From the NCBI GenBank assembly GCA_965216365.1, contig CBDCFT010000012.1, positions 62,001-126,000 of the forward strand: 64,000 bases of DNA, in the 5' to 3' direction. This document shows, piece after piece, positions 1 through 8,761 of this stretch. The DNA comes from CBDCFT01 sp965216365 (lineage in GTDB: Bacteria; Pseudomonadota; Gammaproteobacteria; Arenicellales; CBDCFT01). A program made the translations under genes and the position numbers. The first letter of the stretch is position 1, and every line of letters starts with the position of its first letter. The notes beneath the pieces were generated by a model that worked only from the letters and a program-made list of their open reading frames with translations, was not told the DNA's origin and searched no databases.

Positions 1-513
1 ACTGGCTTCCTCAAGGTAGTGGATTTCCTGTTGCGACAAGACCGTTCTCAACTGGCCCAACAGTCGCCAGCAATCATTGACTGTGCATTGACTCAAAACA
101 GCGCGAACCTGATCAGCCAACGCGACATTCATAACGGGACCGGACATATCAAGTCCAATCGACGCTCGTTCGAGGCCCAGATCGGTAATGCAACTCCCGA
201 TTAATCTCGCAAGGTCGACTGCACCCAGGCGAAACAGATGCACTGATCCCAATACCAGGGTTTCATCGGCCTGGGGTGCGTCGCCATCGCGCAATATCAA
301 TGTCGGTTCACGACCATGCGCGGGCAATATCAAGGCTTGCGAGCCAATGGCGTGGTGTGTATGGGCCTCGTAACCACAAAAGTAATAAATCAACTCTGGT
401 GAAGTGCACACACATGCCGCCAGATCATTTTGCTGCATCAGGTGTTGTGCACGCTCAAGCCGGGTCTGATGCTCTTGCAGTGTAAACGCCCGGTAGTGCC
501 AGTTGGTAGTCAT
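1..513 (-). CDS. M24-family metallopeptidase (creatinase/Xaa-Pro aminopeptidase-like), N-terminal part
   Basis: The gene begins with ATG at 513 on the minus strand and runs off the window start, leaving 171 residues with no stop. The visible part matches the creatinase/prolidase N-terminal domain: an Arg/Glu-rich first helix (EHQTRLERAQHLM), then 'SPELIYYFCGYEAHTHHAIGSQALILP', the usual opening of this domain before the metal-binding 'pita-bread' domain. The catalytic domain lies outside the window, so substrate class (proline dipeptides, creatine, ectoine) cannot be decided. No partner gene is visible; the next gene is over 700 bases away and on the same strand. Confidence 0.75.
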   Translation of the reverse strand, partial: MTTNWHYRAFTLQEHQTRLERAQHLMQQNDLAACVCTSPELIYYFCGYEAHTHHAIGSQALILPAHGREPTLILRDGDAPQADETLVLGSVHLFRLGAVDLARLIGSCITDLGLERASIGLDMSGPVMNVALADQVRAVLSQCTVNDCWRLLGQLRTVLSQQEIHYLEEAS

Positions 514-1226
514 GGGTTACGTGCTCAGATTGAGTGGTGGTTTAGATGTCGTGTTTCAATTTTTAGATTACAGATTGGATATTGTATTGTGAAGACAACG
601 CTTGTCGAAGAGGTCAGGTGCAAATTGCGCGAATTGTTGTGTTGGAGAAGATTGGCACGCCGACTGTGCACCATGGTTTGATGAGAACAGCCACTAAGAA
701 GGGCAGGTGGGAACCGGTGCGTAGCGATTGCATGGCGCGTCAACAGTGGATGTTGTTTTTGTTGTTCTTCACATTTTGTATTGTTTGACACTGCCAAGGT
801 TAGTTGAAACCGAGCCTAAAGAGACAAATTTGGTTGTTTGAATCACACTCGCCGTCAGACTCCGCCATTCCTTACGAATAATAGCTGACACAGGGTAAAT
901 GCATTCGGTCGATTTTGCACATCGAGCGAGTTGCTAATCAATGAATAGTGATTGAATTAGGTCATGATCAATGCACGCTTCAAAAATTATTTCCAACTAA
1001 ATCTAGGGATATACTCTCGGAGTGATTTCGTCAGTAATACTTTTAATAACGGACTAAATTTTGCAGAGCTAATTTCGTCCCTTGTTGGCCGAATACTGCT
1101 GACCGCAGGCCTTAACGAAAAGCCGGTTAGGGCATATGACAAATCAGCCACAATACGATCAGCACGAAACTTGATCGATAAAATCCGTCAGATCAAATTC
1201 AAGTTTTTACAGAATCAGAATAAAGG
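514..1226. other. 713-base intergenic stretch without a convincing gene
   Basis: This stretch separates the M24 peptidase start from the stop of the PQQ dehydrogenase gene. It holds only short overlapping reading frames on both strands with low-complexity or basic translations and no family motif. The largest plus-strand frame (88 codons from 964) ends inside the stop of the neighbouring gene and has no clear ribosome site. Promoter elements for the M24 gene must lie at its left end, but none stands out. I see no repeat or RNA structure here. Confidence 0.5.
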
Positions 1227-2390
1227 TTAGATAGGCTCTAGACGCACCAAAATGCCGTCATCGGCATCGGTTAACAAATAAATAAAACCATCTTGGCCAC
1301 TGCGTACGTCCCGAATACGGCCAAGCTCTTTAGCCAACAAAATTTCTTCCTTTGTCACTGTTTCCCCCGCTAATTGCAATCGAACCAGGTGACGAAACTT
1401 CAATGAACCAACGAAGAGGTTTCCATTCCATTCCGGAAACACATCACCCGTATAGAAAGCCATGCCCGACGGCGCGATAGAAGGCACCCAGTAGTGCACG
1501 GGTTGCTCCATGCCCGCTTTTTGCGTCCCCTCACCGATCTTTGTGCCGCTACCGTAGTTGCGTCCATATGTTATTACCGGCCAGCCATAGTTCGCTCCGG
1601 CGCGAACAATGTTGAGTTCGTCGCCGCCTTGCGGACCATGTTCGTGCAACCACAACAATCCTGATTCCGGTTGCACGGCCAATCCCTGGATATTGCGATG
1701 ACCATAACTGTAAATTTCCGGCTGCGCTTTGTTCTCATTCACAAAGGGATTATCGCCGGGCACGCTGCCATCCTGGTTAAGCCGAATCAGCGAGCCGGTA
1801 TGATTTGTCAAATCCTGGGCTGGATCACGTTTGCCCCGATCACCCAAAGACAAATACAAAAACCCATCCGGCGCAAACACGATGCGCGATCCAAAATGAC
1901 GGCCACCACGGGATTTCGGCTGCGCGGAAAACAAAACTTGCAGATCGTCAAGCCTATGATCGTTCAAACGCGCCCGCGCGAGTTCGGTGCCCATACCGCC
2001 ACTGGCTGATGCGGAATAGCTAAAGTAAACCAACTGATTGTTGGCAAAGTCGGGATGGACGGCAACATCCAGTAATCCGCCTTGTCCCTTGGTGGCAATT
2101 TCCGGCAAACCATCTATGGGTCTCGGATCGAGCTCTCCATCTGCGAATCTTCTCAGGCGACCCGATTTTTCAGTGATTAGGAGTTCGTCATTCGGTAAAA
2201 ACGCCATCGACCACGGATGCGATAAATTATCGGTAAGGATGACGGCCTTGAATCGATGCTTCTCAGAATCATACTCACCAACAATTTTTCTATCGGAAGC
2301 AAGTGCGAAGTTCGCAACAAACAAAGACGCAACAACGTAAACTAAAAGTCTTACACACGCTTTTACGTGACAATTTCTATGTGCGTTCAT
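1227..2390 (-). CDS. PQQ-dependent sugar dehydrogenase (soluble aldose dehydrogenase, YliI/Asd type)
   Basis: A 387-residue secreted protein of the glucose/sorbosone dehydrogenase family. Residues 1-32 form a signal peptide (basic start, hydrophobic LLVYVVASLFVANFALA). The mature part carries the six-bladed propeller hallmarks: 'LSHPWSMAFLPNDELLITEKSGRLR', 'GGLLDVAVHPDFA', 'RFGSRIVFAPDG'-like RHFGSRIVFAPDGFLYLSLGDRG, 'SYGHRNIQGLA' and 'HGPQGGDELNIV'. These contain the His and Arg residues that hold PQQ in the family. The enzyme would oxidise aldose sugars in the periplasm and pass electrons to the respiratory chain. Its ATG overlaps the stop of the upstream response regulator by one base (TAATG), so translation is likely coupled and the gene belongs to the algZ-algR operon. 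PQQ biosynthesis genes are not in the window. Confidence 0.9.
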   Translation of the reverse strand: MNAHRNCHVKACVRLLVYVVASLFVANFALASDRKIVGEYDSEKHRFKAVILTDNLSHPWSMAFLPNDELLITEKSGRLRRFADGELDPRPIDGLPEIATKGQGGLLDVAVHPDFANNQLVYFSYSASASGGMGTELARARLNDHRLDDLQVLFSAQPKSRGGRHFGSRIVFAPDGFLYLSLGDRGKRDPAQDLTNHTGSLIRLNQDGSVPGDNPFVNENKAQPEIYSYGHRNIQGLAVQPESGLLWLHEHGPQGGDELNIVRAGANYGWPVITYGRNYGSGTKIGEGTQKAGMEQPVHYWVPSIAPSGMAFYTGDVFPEWNGNLFVGSLKFRHLVRLQLAGETVTKEEILLAKELGRIRDVRSGQDGFIYLLTDADDGILVRLEPI

Positions 2391-3127
2391 TACGATTCAC
2401 GCCGTGTCCAGCGACGTACCGATGGAAGACGACGCCGGCTGACTTCAATAAGTTCATCGACCTGATCGAGGACAATCATCCACTTGTTGTTGCTTTGTTT
2501 TTCCAGACCACGCATGTAGTCCGTTGATACAAGAGAATTACGATGCACGCGCATAAAACGATCACCAAATTCTTTTTCCAGACTGGTCAACGAATCTTCA
2601 ATCAAATGTCTCGCATCCGCCGTACGTACGGTAATATATTTACTGTCCGCCATGAAGTAAATGATCTCCTTCACTGGAATTAATCGAATTTGCCCGCGTG
2701 TATTGATACTCACATGCGAACGCGTTGTACGCCGGTCACGTCCGGTGAATTCATCGTCCGACGGCTGACGCAAGAATCGCTCCGCTTTTTCAAAGGCCTG
2801 ACGCAGTCGATCCTGGCGCACGGGTTTCAATAGATAATCCACGGCGTTGACTTCAAACGCCTCCAGCGCATGATCCTCGTATGCGGTCGTGAAAATAACC
2901 GCGGGTGGATCGTCCAGCGACATCATGTAGGACGCGGCCTGTAGACCATCCATCACCGGCATGCGAATATCCATTAACACGACATCCGGTTGACCGGCAT
3001 TTACTTTCTCGATCGCTTCGTTGCCGTCCTGTGCATATTCGATGTCCGCTTCGGATTCTAAACGTAAAACGTGTTCGCGCAAACGATCACGCGCCAACAC
3101 TTCGTCATCAACGATTAAAACTTTCAT
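2390..3127 (-). CDS. algR: LytTR-type response regulator, AlgR-like
   Basis: 245 residues. The receiver domain (1-120) has the acidic pair DDE at 7-9, the phospho-acceptor in 'PDVVLMDIRMPVMDG' and the Lys in 'LLKPVR'. A linker leads to a C-terminal LytTR DNA-binding domain ('HVSINTRGQIRLIPVKEIIYFMADSKYITVRTADA ... RFMRVHRNSLVS'). AlgR-type regulators bind DNA as dimers and control exopolysaccharide, motility or stress genes. The start overlaps the end of the kinase gene by four bases (ATGA) and its stop overlaps the PQQ dehydrogenase start by one base, so all three are one operon. The assignment to algR rather than another LytTR regulator rests on the adjacent kinase and the divergent argH, an order known from Pseudomonas. 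Confidence 0.88.
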   Translation of the reverse strand: MKVLIVDDEVLARDRLREHVLRLESEADIEYAQDGNEAIEKVNAGQPDVVLMDIRMPVMDGLQAASYMMSLDDPPAVIFTTAYEDHALEAFEVNAVDYLLKPVRQDRLRQAFEKAERFLRQPSDDEFTGRDRRTTRSHVSINTRGQIRLIPVKEIIYFMADSKYITVRTADARHLIEDSLTSLEKEFGDRFMRVHRNSLVSTDYMRGLEKQSNNKWMIVLDQVDELIEVSRRRLPSVRRWTRRES

Positions 3128-4221
3128 GCGTCTGTAGTAACGGGATGACGCACCAACACCAACTGGCGGCTACTTGATTCTTCAACACTGACTTGCGCCT
3201 TATCCCGGTACTCTTCCTCCAGACGCGCGCGAATATGATCGATAAGCTCGGTTTGATCCTGGTTGCGTTGTTCGTCCGGCAACCACGGGCTATCCAGCGA
3301 ATATTCGATATCGCTCCCATGCATACCGACTTTGACTCTTATTTCACCACCTTTGGGCAACGCCTCGATGCCACTGTAAATTGCATTTTCCAACAGTTGT
3401 TGTAACAACAAAGCCTGTGTTTTTGCGAACCGCGGTACCTCGTCGATATACCAGGTCACTTTAAGACGCCGTTGAAAACGCAGCTTCTCCATTTTGATGT
3501 ATTTTTTCGCCAGTGCGATTTCCTTGTGCACCGTGTTTAACCCTTTACTTTCATCCAACATTAAACGGAACAAATCCGACATGTCCTCTATAGCTTCTTC
3601 CGCTTTATCCGGCGCACGCTGAGTCAGGCTGGCGATACTGTTCATGCTGTTAAACAAAAAATGCCGCCTTACGCGATGTTTTTGAATTTCCGTATGCGCC
3701 GCAGCGGCAGCCATAGTCTGCTCGCGTAACTGGTCACGCGCGATAAAGTAACGTAACGCCAACGCATTCACCACTGCGCTGACAATGATATTCTGGATAT
3801 GGAAATACAGATACCAAGACGGACGTGGCGTGGTGATCAACCCGGTCCAGGCCAGGATCCAGATCGCAAGTTCGCTGATTACCCAGGTGATACACAGTAA
3901 AATCAGATAGGCCATAAAAATAGCCCGCCATGCCGGTAAGCGATTCAGCAACCCACGCAACAGGCACAAGGTCGCAACACTCATAAGCGCCACCCATTGC
4001 ACGAACAAGGAAATGAGCAGGAAATCCTGAAAAATATTAGCCGATAAACGATCTGTCAAAACGGTAATTGCGACGGCAATCATTTCGGCAAGTATCACGA
4101 CATTGATAACGTACCCGCTGCCGCAAAAGTCCGGCAGAAACCCACTATTTTCACTCACATTTCTATTTGTTGCGCCACGCTCGAACAACTGCGCAAACAA
4201 TCTATTATCAGAATCTGCCAT
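3124..4221 (-). CDS. algZ: LytS/AlgZ-type sensor histidine kinase
   Basis: 365 residues. Several hydrophobic segments between about residues 30 and 170 make an integral membrane sensor half. The C-terminal half has the His_kinase dimerisation box 'RRHFLFNSMNSIASLTQ', where the phospho-accepting His precedes FLFN. This is followed by an ATPase domain with the N-box 'LLLQQLLENAIYSGIEALPKGG'. In most relatives the His box reads NPHFLFN; here the preceding residues are RRH, a small deviation. The classical glycine-rich G2 box is weak, as is common for LytS-like kinases, so it may act with reduced or no autokinase activity. It is upstream of and overlapping algR. Confidence 0.85.
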   Translation of the reverse strand: MADSDNRLFAQLFERGATNRNVSENSGFLPDFCGSGYVINVVILAEMIAVAITVLTDRLSANIFQDFLLISLFVQWVALMSVATLCLLRGLLNRLPAWRAIFMAYLILLCITWVISELAIWILAWTGLITTPRPSWYLYFHIQNIIVSAVVNALALRYFIARDQLREQTMAAAAAHTEIQKHRVRRHFLFNSMNSIASLTQRAPDKAEEAIEDMSDLFRLMLDESKGLNTVHKEIALAKKYIKMEKLRFQRRLKVTWYIDEVPRFAKTQALLLQQLLENAIYSGIEALPKGGEIRVKVGMHGSDIEYSLDSPWLPDEQRNQDQTELIDHIRARLEEEYRDKAQVSVEESSSRQLVLVRHPVTTDA

Positions 4222-4340
4222 GAAACAATATTGTCAAATCCTGCAACGAAAACATTGGTTCTGCGACCGGTGAATCAATAGCAGAACCGCACTTGTTACC
4301 GCACAATAGAGCGTTGAATACGAAAATTTCCTAGCCAAAG

Positions 4341-4367
4341 AAAAAAACCCCCCGACGTATCGGGGGG
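4341..4367 (-). terminator. Rho-independent terminator reading leftward, upstream of algZ
   Basis: A perfect seven-base-pair GC stem (CCCCCCG at 4348-4354, CGGGGGG at 4361-4367) with a six-base loop is preceded on the plus strand by seven A residues (4341-4347). Read on the minus strand this is a stem followed by seven U residues. It sits 120 bases before the algZ start, so it ends something transcribed from the argH-algZ spacer rather than algZ itself. Confidence 0.85.
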
Positions 4368-4523
4368 TGTAGTGCCTGATTCGGATACTAGGTGGGGGTG
4401 TCTGAGGAAGGTGTCCCGAACCAGGTTGTGGACAGATCACCGGTGACCTGCCCACGGTTGAGAGTATTAAAAACATGATTACGGAACAATCCATAGTCAG
4501 ACAAACGGATTAATATGACGGAT
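4341..4523 (-). ncRNA. candidate small RNA in the argH-algZ spacer
   Basis: A minus-strand transcript of about 183 nt would start near 4523, seven bases past a good -10/-35 pair, and end at the strong terminator at 4341-4367. Its middle contains a near-perfect palindrome (about 4427-4450, GGGCAGGTCACC then GGTGATCTGTCC) that can form a stem of about ten pairs. No open reading frame ends before the terminator; the only long frame runs straight through the hairpin. I do not recognise it as 6S, RsmY/Z or another known family. The alternative is a long algZ leader with an attenuator. Confidence 0.45.
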
Positions 4524-4529
4524 AAACGG

Positions 4530-4559
4530 AGAATATCTATTTTACGGTTATCAAGTCAA
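4530..4559 (-). promoter_or_regulatory. sigma70-like promoter for the candidate small RNA
   Basis: On the minus strand TTGACT (4559-4554) and TATTCT (4535-4530) are separated by 18 bases. The position fits a start near 4523 and the terminator about 180 bases downstream. It points away from argH and towards algZ. Confidence 0.5.
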
Positions 4560-4682
4560 CCAGCCCCAGGTTTTTTCACCTTGAACAGTCTGTTATCCAG
4601 ACATCGACCGCGTATGACAGCAAAGTAAACTCGTATATTTAACGTATACTCGCGCGAAACTTCAAATTTTCAGTTTTTCCGG

Positions 4683-6065
4683 ATGAACGGCAAGAAATTA
4701 TGGAGCGGCCGGTTTACCGCCGACACCAACCAAATCGTCGAAAAATTTACCGCATCGGTAGATGTCGACCGGCAACTGGCCGCCTATGACATTGCGGGTT
4801 CGATTGCCCATGCGCGCATGTTAGGTAAAACCGGTGTGTTGTCCCAGGCGGAAAGCGAATCCATCATTGCAGGACTCGATACCATTCGCGGGCAAATCGA
4901 ATCCGGTCAATTTGAATGGTCCACGCAACTCGAGGACGTGCACATGAATATTGAGGCACGCTTGACCGATTTGATCGGGGACGATGGAAAAAAACTGCAC
5001 ACGGCACGTTCGCGCAATGACCAGGTCGCGACCGATATGCGTTTGTATGTGCGCGACGCGGTGGATACGACGGTCGCGGGAATTTTAAACGTGCGGCGAG
5101 CACTCATTGATTTGGCCGAGCGGGAGGCCGGCACTATTATGCCCGGGTTCACTCACATGCAATCCGCGCAACCGGTGACCTTTGGACATCATTTACTGGC
5201 CTGGAACGAAATGTTGCAACGTGATTGCGCGCGATTTTTAGACTGTCGCATACGCGTTAATATTTCACCTCTCGGGTCAGCGGCGCTGGCCGGGACCGGC
5301 TTTCCGATTGACCGGGAAATGACTGCCAACGAATTGGGTTTTGATGCGGTTTGTGAAAATTCACTCGACGCCATATCGGATCGGGATTTTGTCATCGAGT
5401 TTTGTGCAGCGGCCAGCATGTTGATGATGCATTTGTCGCGCATGGCCGAAGAAATGGTGTTGTGGTCTTCGGAACAGTTTAAATTTGTCGACCTGGGCGA
5501 CGCGTTCTGCACCGGTTCCAGTATTATGCCGCAAAAGAAAAACCCCGATGTGGCGGAACTGATTCGTGGCAAGACCGGCCGCGTCAATGGACACCTGCAT
5601 GCCTTACTCGTGCTGATGAAAGGTCAGCCACTGAGCTACAACCGCGACAACCAGGAAGACAAACAACCTGTTTTCGATAGCGCCAACACCATTATCGATT
5701 GCCTGGAGGTATTGGCGGCAATGCTGCCGGGCATCATAGTAAACCGTGAAAACATGTGCGACACGGCCATCAAGGGTCACGCTACCGCGACGGATTTAGC
5801 GGATTATCTCGTGCGCAAAGATATCCCGTTCCGCGCAGCACATACAGTCGTCGGCCAGGTCGTGCGCCACGCGATAGACAATGATTTGAATCTATCCGAT
5901 ATACCGATTGACGTAATGCAAGCTTATTGTGAGCATATCCAGCCCGACGTATACGATTCGTTAACGCTCGAGGGTTCGGTCAACGCGCGTAATCACATCG
6001 GCGGCACCGCGCCAAAACAGGTTTTGGCTGCTGCGAAACGTGCACGGGCGCGACTGAACGGTTAA
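4683..6065 (+). CDS. argH: argininosuccinate lyase
   Basis: 460 residues, normal length for the family. It cleaves argininosuccinate to arginine and fumarate, the last step of arginine synthesis, in the cytoplasm as a tetramer. The fumarase/aspartase superfamily signature 'GSSIMPQKKNPD' lies at about residues 278-289, with upstream conserved blocks 'LHTARSRNDQVATD' and 'MPGFTHMQSAQPVTFGHHLLAW'. It starts at ATG 4683 ('MNGKKLWSGRF', the usual ArgH N-terminus), although no strong ribosome site precedes it. It is divergent from algZ and followed by lptM-lysA. Confidence 0.97.
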   Translation: MNGKKLWSGRFTADTNQIVEKFTASVDVDRQLAAYDIAGSIAHARMLGKTGVLSQAESESIIAGLDTIRGQIESGQFEWSTQLEDVHMNIEARLTDLIGDDGKKLHTARSRNDQVATDMRLYVRDAVDTTVAGILNVRRALIDLAEREAGTIMPGFTHMQSAQPVTFGHHLLAWNEMLQRDCARFLDCRIRVNISPLGSAALAGTGFPIDREMTANELGFDAVCENSLDAISDRDFVIEFCAAASMLMMHLSRMAEEMVLWSSEQFKFVDLGDAFCTGSSIMPQKKNPDVAELIRGKTGRVNGHLHALLVLMKGQPLSYNRDNQEDKQPVFDSANTIIDCLEVLAAMLPGIIVNRENMCDTAIKGHATATDLADYLVRKDIPFRAAHTVVGQVVRHAIDNDLNLSDIPIDVMQAYCEHIQPDVYDSLTLEGSVNARNHIGGTAPKQVLAAAKRARARLNG

Positions 6066-6141
6066 GATTGCGCGATGTCGCAGGAGCTTTAGTATTACTA
6101 CCGGCGAAACTATTTCACCAAATACCTTACACCGAACAGAC

Positions 6142-6291
6142 ATGAACAACTTATTCATCAGACCGACCGCTTCGTTGCTTGCCAGTATTTTTGCCTTTTC
6201 CATACTGTTGGCGGGGTGCGGGCAGACAGGACCGCTGTACCTGCCGGACGACGAGCAGGAAGAAGAACAAGAAACGCAGGATAGCGGCTAG
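6142..6291 (+). CDS. lptM: LPS translocon maturation lipoprotein LptM (YifL)
   Basis: A 49-residue small lipoprotein. Residues 1-24 form a hydrophobic lipoprotein signal; the lipobox LAGC is followed by 'GQTGPLYLPDD', the signature of YifL/LptM, and then an acidic tail (EEEQETQ). In Escherichia coli LptM binds the LptD-LptE translocon and helps its disulfide maturation. Its place directly before lysA, with nine bases between stop and GTG start, is the conserved genomic setting of this gene in gammaproteobacteria. Confidence 0.92.
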   Translation: MNNLFIRPTASLLASIFAFSILLAGCGQTGPLYLPDDEQEEEQETQDSG

Positions 6292-6300
6292 ACCTTTTTC

Positions 6301-7554
6301 GTGGATCATTTTGAATACCGCGGCGATGAATTATTCGCCGAGGATGTGCCGTTACGCACTATTGCGGCGCAAGTCGGCACACCGTGTTATGTGTACTCCC
6401 GTGCGACGCTGGAACGGCATTGGCATGCGTTTGACAACGCATTCGCTGATCACCCGCACCAGATCTGCTATTCGGTCAAAGCCAACAGCAATCTCGCGGT
6501 TTTAAATATTTTTGCCCGTCTGGACTCGGGTTTCGATGTCGTTTCCGGCGGTGAACTGGAACGCGTGGTTCGAGCCGGTGGCGATCCCGGAAAAATTGTA
6601 TTTTCCGGTGTTGGCAAAACCGAGTCCGAATTACGACAGGCGTTGGACGCACAAATTCAATGCATCAACATTGAGTCCAGTGGCGAACTCGACCGGTTGA
6701 TTGGAATCGCAAAGTCATCTGGCACCGTGGCACCGATTGCGGTGCGCGTCAATCCGGATGTGGATGCAAAAACCCATCCGTACATCGCTACCGGGCTGAG
6801 TGAAAACAAATTTGGTGTTCCCATGGATTCTGCACTGAGCATATATCGCACCGCCGCAGACTGTACGCACATCGAAGTTATCGGAATCGCCTGCCACATC
6901 GGCTCGCAACTGACTGAATCGAGACCGCATCGCGATGCGCTCGAGCGGGTTTTGCATTTCACACGGGAACTGCGTGAAAACGGCATCGCGCTGAAGCATA
7001 TCGATATAGGTGGCGGCCTGGGCATTCGCTATAGCAAGGAACAACCGCCATTGCCCGTGGATTACGCTGAAAGTCTGCTGGCCTGTATGAAGCAATACGA
7101 CTGCAACCTGCCCATTCACATGGAACCCGGTCGTGCCATAGCCGGAAACGCCGGAATACTATTGACAAAAGTTGAATATTTAAAACACGGCCAGCCGAAA
7201 AACTTTGCCGTCGTGGATGCGGCGATGAACGATTTATTGCGCCCCGCGCTTTATCAGGCCTATCAGGAAATCGTTCCGGTTAAACAAAGTCAGGCTGCAA
7301 TGAAAATCTACGATGTAGTCGGACCGGTTTGTGAAACCGGCGACTATCTGGGTCGCGACAGGAGTCTGTCACTGTACGATAACGACTTACTTGCAGTGCG
7401 TTCCGCCGGTGCTTACGGTGCGGTGATGAGCTCCAATTACAATACCCGGCCACGTGCCGCTGAGGTCATGGTAGACGGGGATACATTTCAAATCGTTCGC
7501 AAACGCGAGACGATTGATCATGTATTGGCTGGGGAGTTTGTGCTGGAAGCTTAG
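6301..7554 (+). CDS. lysA: diaminopimelate decarboxylase
   Basis: 417 residues from a GTG start at 6301. It converts meso-diaminopimelate to lysine using PLP. The Schiff-base lysine is Lys60 in 'ICYSVKANSN'; the fold-III markers 'HIGSQ' (199-203), 'DIGGGLGIRY' and 'EPGRAI' follow in order, and the C-terminal barrel has 'GPVCETGDYL' with the conserved Cys of the dimer active site. It is co-directional with argH and lptM. In Pseudomonas dapF follows lysA; here it is absent and the next gene is on the other strand. Confidence 0.97.
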   Translation: MDHFEYRGDELFAEDVPLRTIAAQVGTPCYVYSRATLERHWHAFDNAFADHPHQICYSVKANSNLAVLNIFARLDSGFDVVSGGELERVVRAGGDPGKIVFSGVGKTESELRQALDAQIQCINIESSGELDRLIGIAKSSGTVAPIAVRVNPDVDAKTHPYIATGLSENKFGVPMDSALSIYRTAADCTHIEVIGIACHIGSQLTESRPHRDALERVLHFTRELRENGIALKHIDIGGGLGIRYSKEQPPLPVDYAESLLACMKQYDCNLPIHMEPGRAIAGNAGILLTKVEYLKHGQPKNFAVVDAAMNDLLRPALYQAYQEIVPVKQSQAAMKIYDVVGPVCETGDYLGRDRSLSLYDNDLLAVRSAGAYGAVMSSNYNTRPRAAEVMVDGDTFQIVRKRETIDHVLAGEFVLEA

Positions 7555-7752
7555 GTATATCTTATCGCGAGATGATTTTTTATACCGCAGCAATCGTGAT
7601 TGAAACGGATGACCGTCGTTGAACAAGTTGCGGGTGAAACGTGCTTACCAGGAGATACTGGTGGGTGGCGTTGCTTCACGACCTATATCATCGCCTTGGG
7701 GCGACTAATCAAAACCGCGACCCGTGTGCGAAATAAATTGAGTTTTCTTTAA

Positions 7753-8586
7753 TCAGAAACTCCCGCTCTCTTCTTCGACCATCGCGTTGTAGATATGCTC
7801 TACATAACGCTTTATAGAGTGGTCGGAAAAATGATCGACTTTGCCTTTTTTTATACCCATGGCAAATCCACGCCAGCGATCCTTGGTGCGCTGCCACCCA
7901 GTCATCTTACGTATCTTGCCATAGGCATTGATATACACTTCCTTGCCAGTGTGGCGGTAACCCATCCATGGCGGCGGCACACGTGTGACAATGTCATTGT
8001 TGTTGACCCAACGAGTGTAGTCTATCTTTACGAAATTAATGTAACGCTTGTCACCGACGCGGGGGCTACCATAAGTAAACAGACCCTGCGGATTGGAATT
8101 GATATGCGACAACATGCACCGGCCTGCGCAAATCGTCGCCATCGCCCCGCCGAGTGAATGCCCGGTAAACCAAAGTGTTTTGGTATTTCTGATGAGTTCC
8201 TTTTCCAGCTTTGGCCATAAATCATCAACTTCTTCTTTAAACCCGCGATGCACCCGCCCCATGGTTTCCGCAACGGCCGATACGGCATTCGCATCTGCTT
8301 TAATGTCATTCCATTCGTTCGGTTCCGTGCCACGACAGGCCACTATACAGTCCACCTCGTTTTCAAACACGTAAGCCTGGGCGCCAGACTGGTCAAAGTA
8401 AATTGACTCGTGCAAACCGATGTCGGTGACCACCCTGGCCGCTTTCTTTTCCGGCAAATAAGAAACATGGGCCAGTTCCGCGAATAACAGCGATTGCTGC
8501 AAGTGGCTCAGCGACTCTATCGGCCCGTTGAGCACGCTTTTGAAGTCTGGAACGGAAGAAACTAACTCATCCAAAACGCCATTCAA
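7753..8586 (-). CDS. class 3 lipase family protein (alpha/beta hydrolase)
   Basis: 277 residues with the fungal-lipase-like (Lipase_3) core. The nucleophile elbow is 'TGHSLGGAMA' with Ser144; the oxyanion side has 'VACRGTEPNEWNDIKADAN', the acid is probably Asp198 in 'VNNNDIVTRVPP', and the base His256 in 'DHFSDHSI'. All members of the catalytic triad are therefore present. No signal peptide is visible, suggesting a cytoplasmic or membrane-associated enzyme acting on glycerolipids or other esters. It stands alone on the minus strand, convergent with lysA and divergent from the M48 protease. Confidence 0.85.
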   Translation of the reverse strand: MNGVLDELVSSVPDFKSVLNGPIESLSHLQQSLLFAELAHVSYLPEKKAARVVTDIGLHESIYFDQSGAQAYVFENEVDCIVACRGTEPNEWNDIKADANAVSAVAETMGRVHRGFKEEVDDLWPKLEKELIRNTKTLWFTGHSLGGAMATICAGRCMLSHINSNPQGLFTYGSPRVGDKRYINFVKIDYTRWVNNNDIVTRVPPPWMGYRHTGKEVYINAYGKIRKMTGWQRTKDRWRGFAMGIKKGKVDHFSDHSIKRYVEHIYNAMVEEESGSF

Positions 8587-8761
8587 GTCCGGTTCAGTAT
8601 CAGGGCGGGAAAATTTACCGATTTACTCCTTACTGGACAAGACTTGAGAAGACATTGTTTACCAGTCAGACGGCTATTGGCTTACGGCTTACTGACGAAC
8701 CTGTACTGCGCTTGGGTTAAAATACGCCTCGTCACATCACCACTATTATTTGAGATCGATC

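Noticed and set aside
964..1230. Plus-strand 88-codon reading frame
   Set aside because: No ribosome site, no recognisable motif, AT-rich composition and it ends within the stop region of the convergent dehydrogenase gene.
4234..4494. Minus-strand 86-codon frame before algZ
   Set aside because: It reads straight through the strong terminator hairpin and has no family resemblance.
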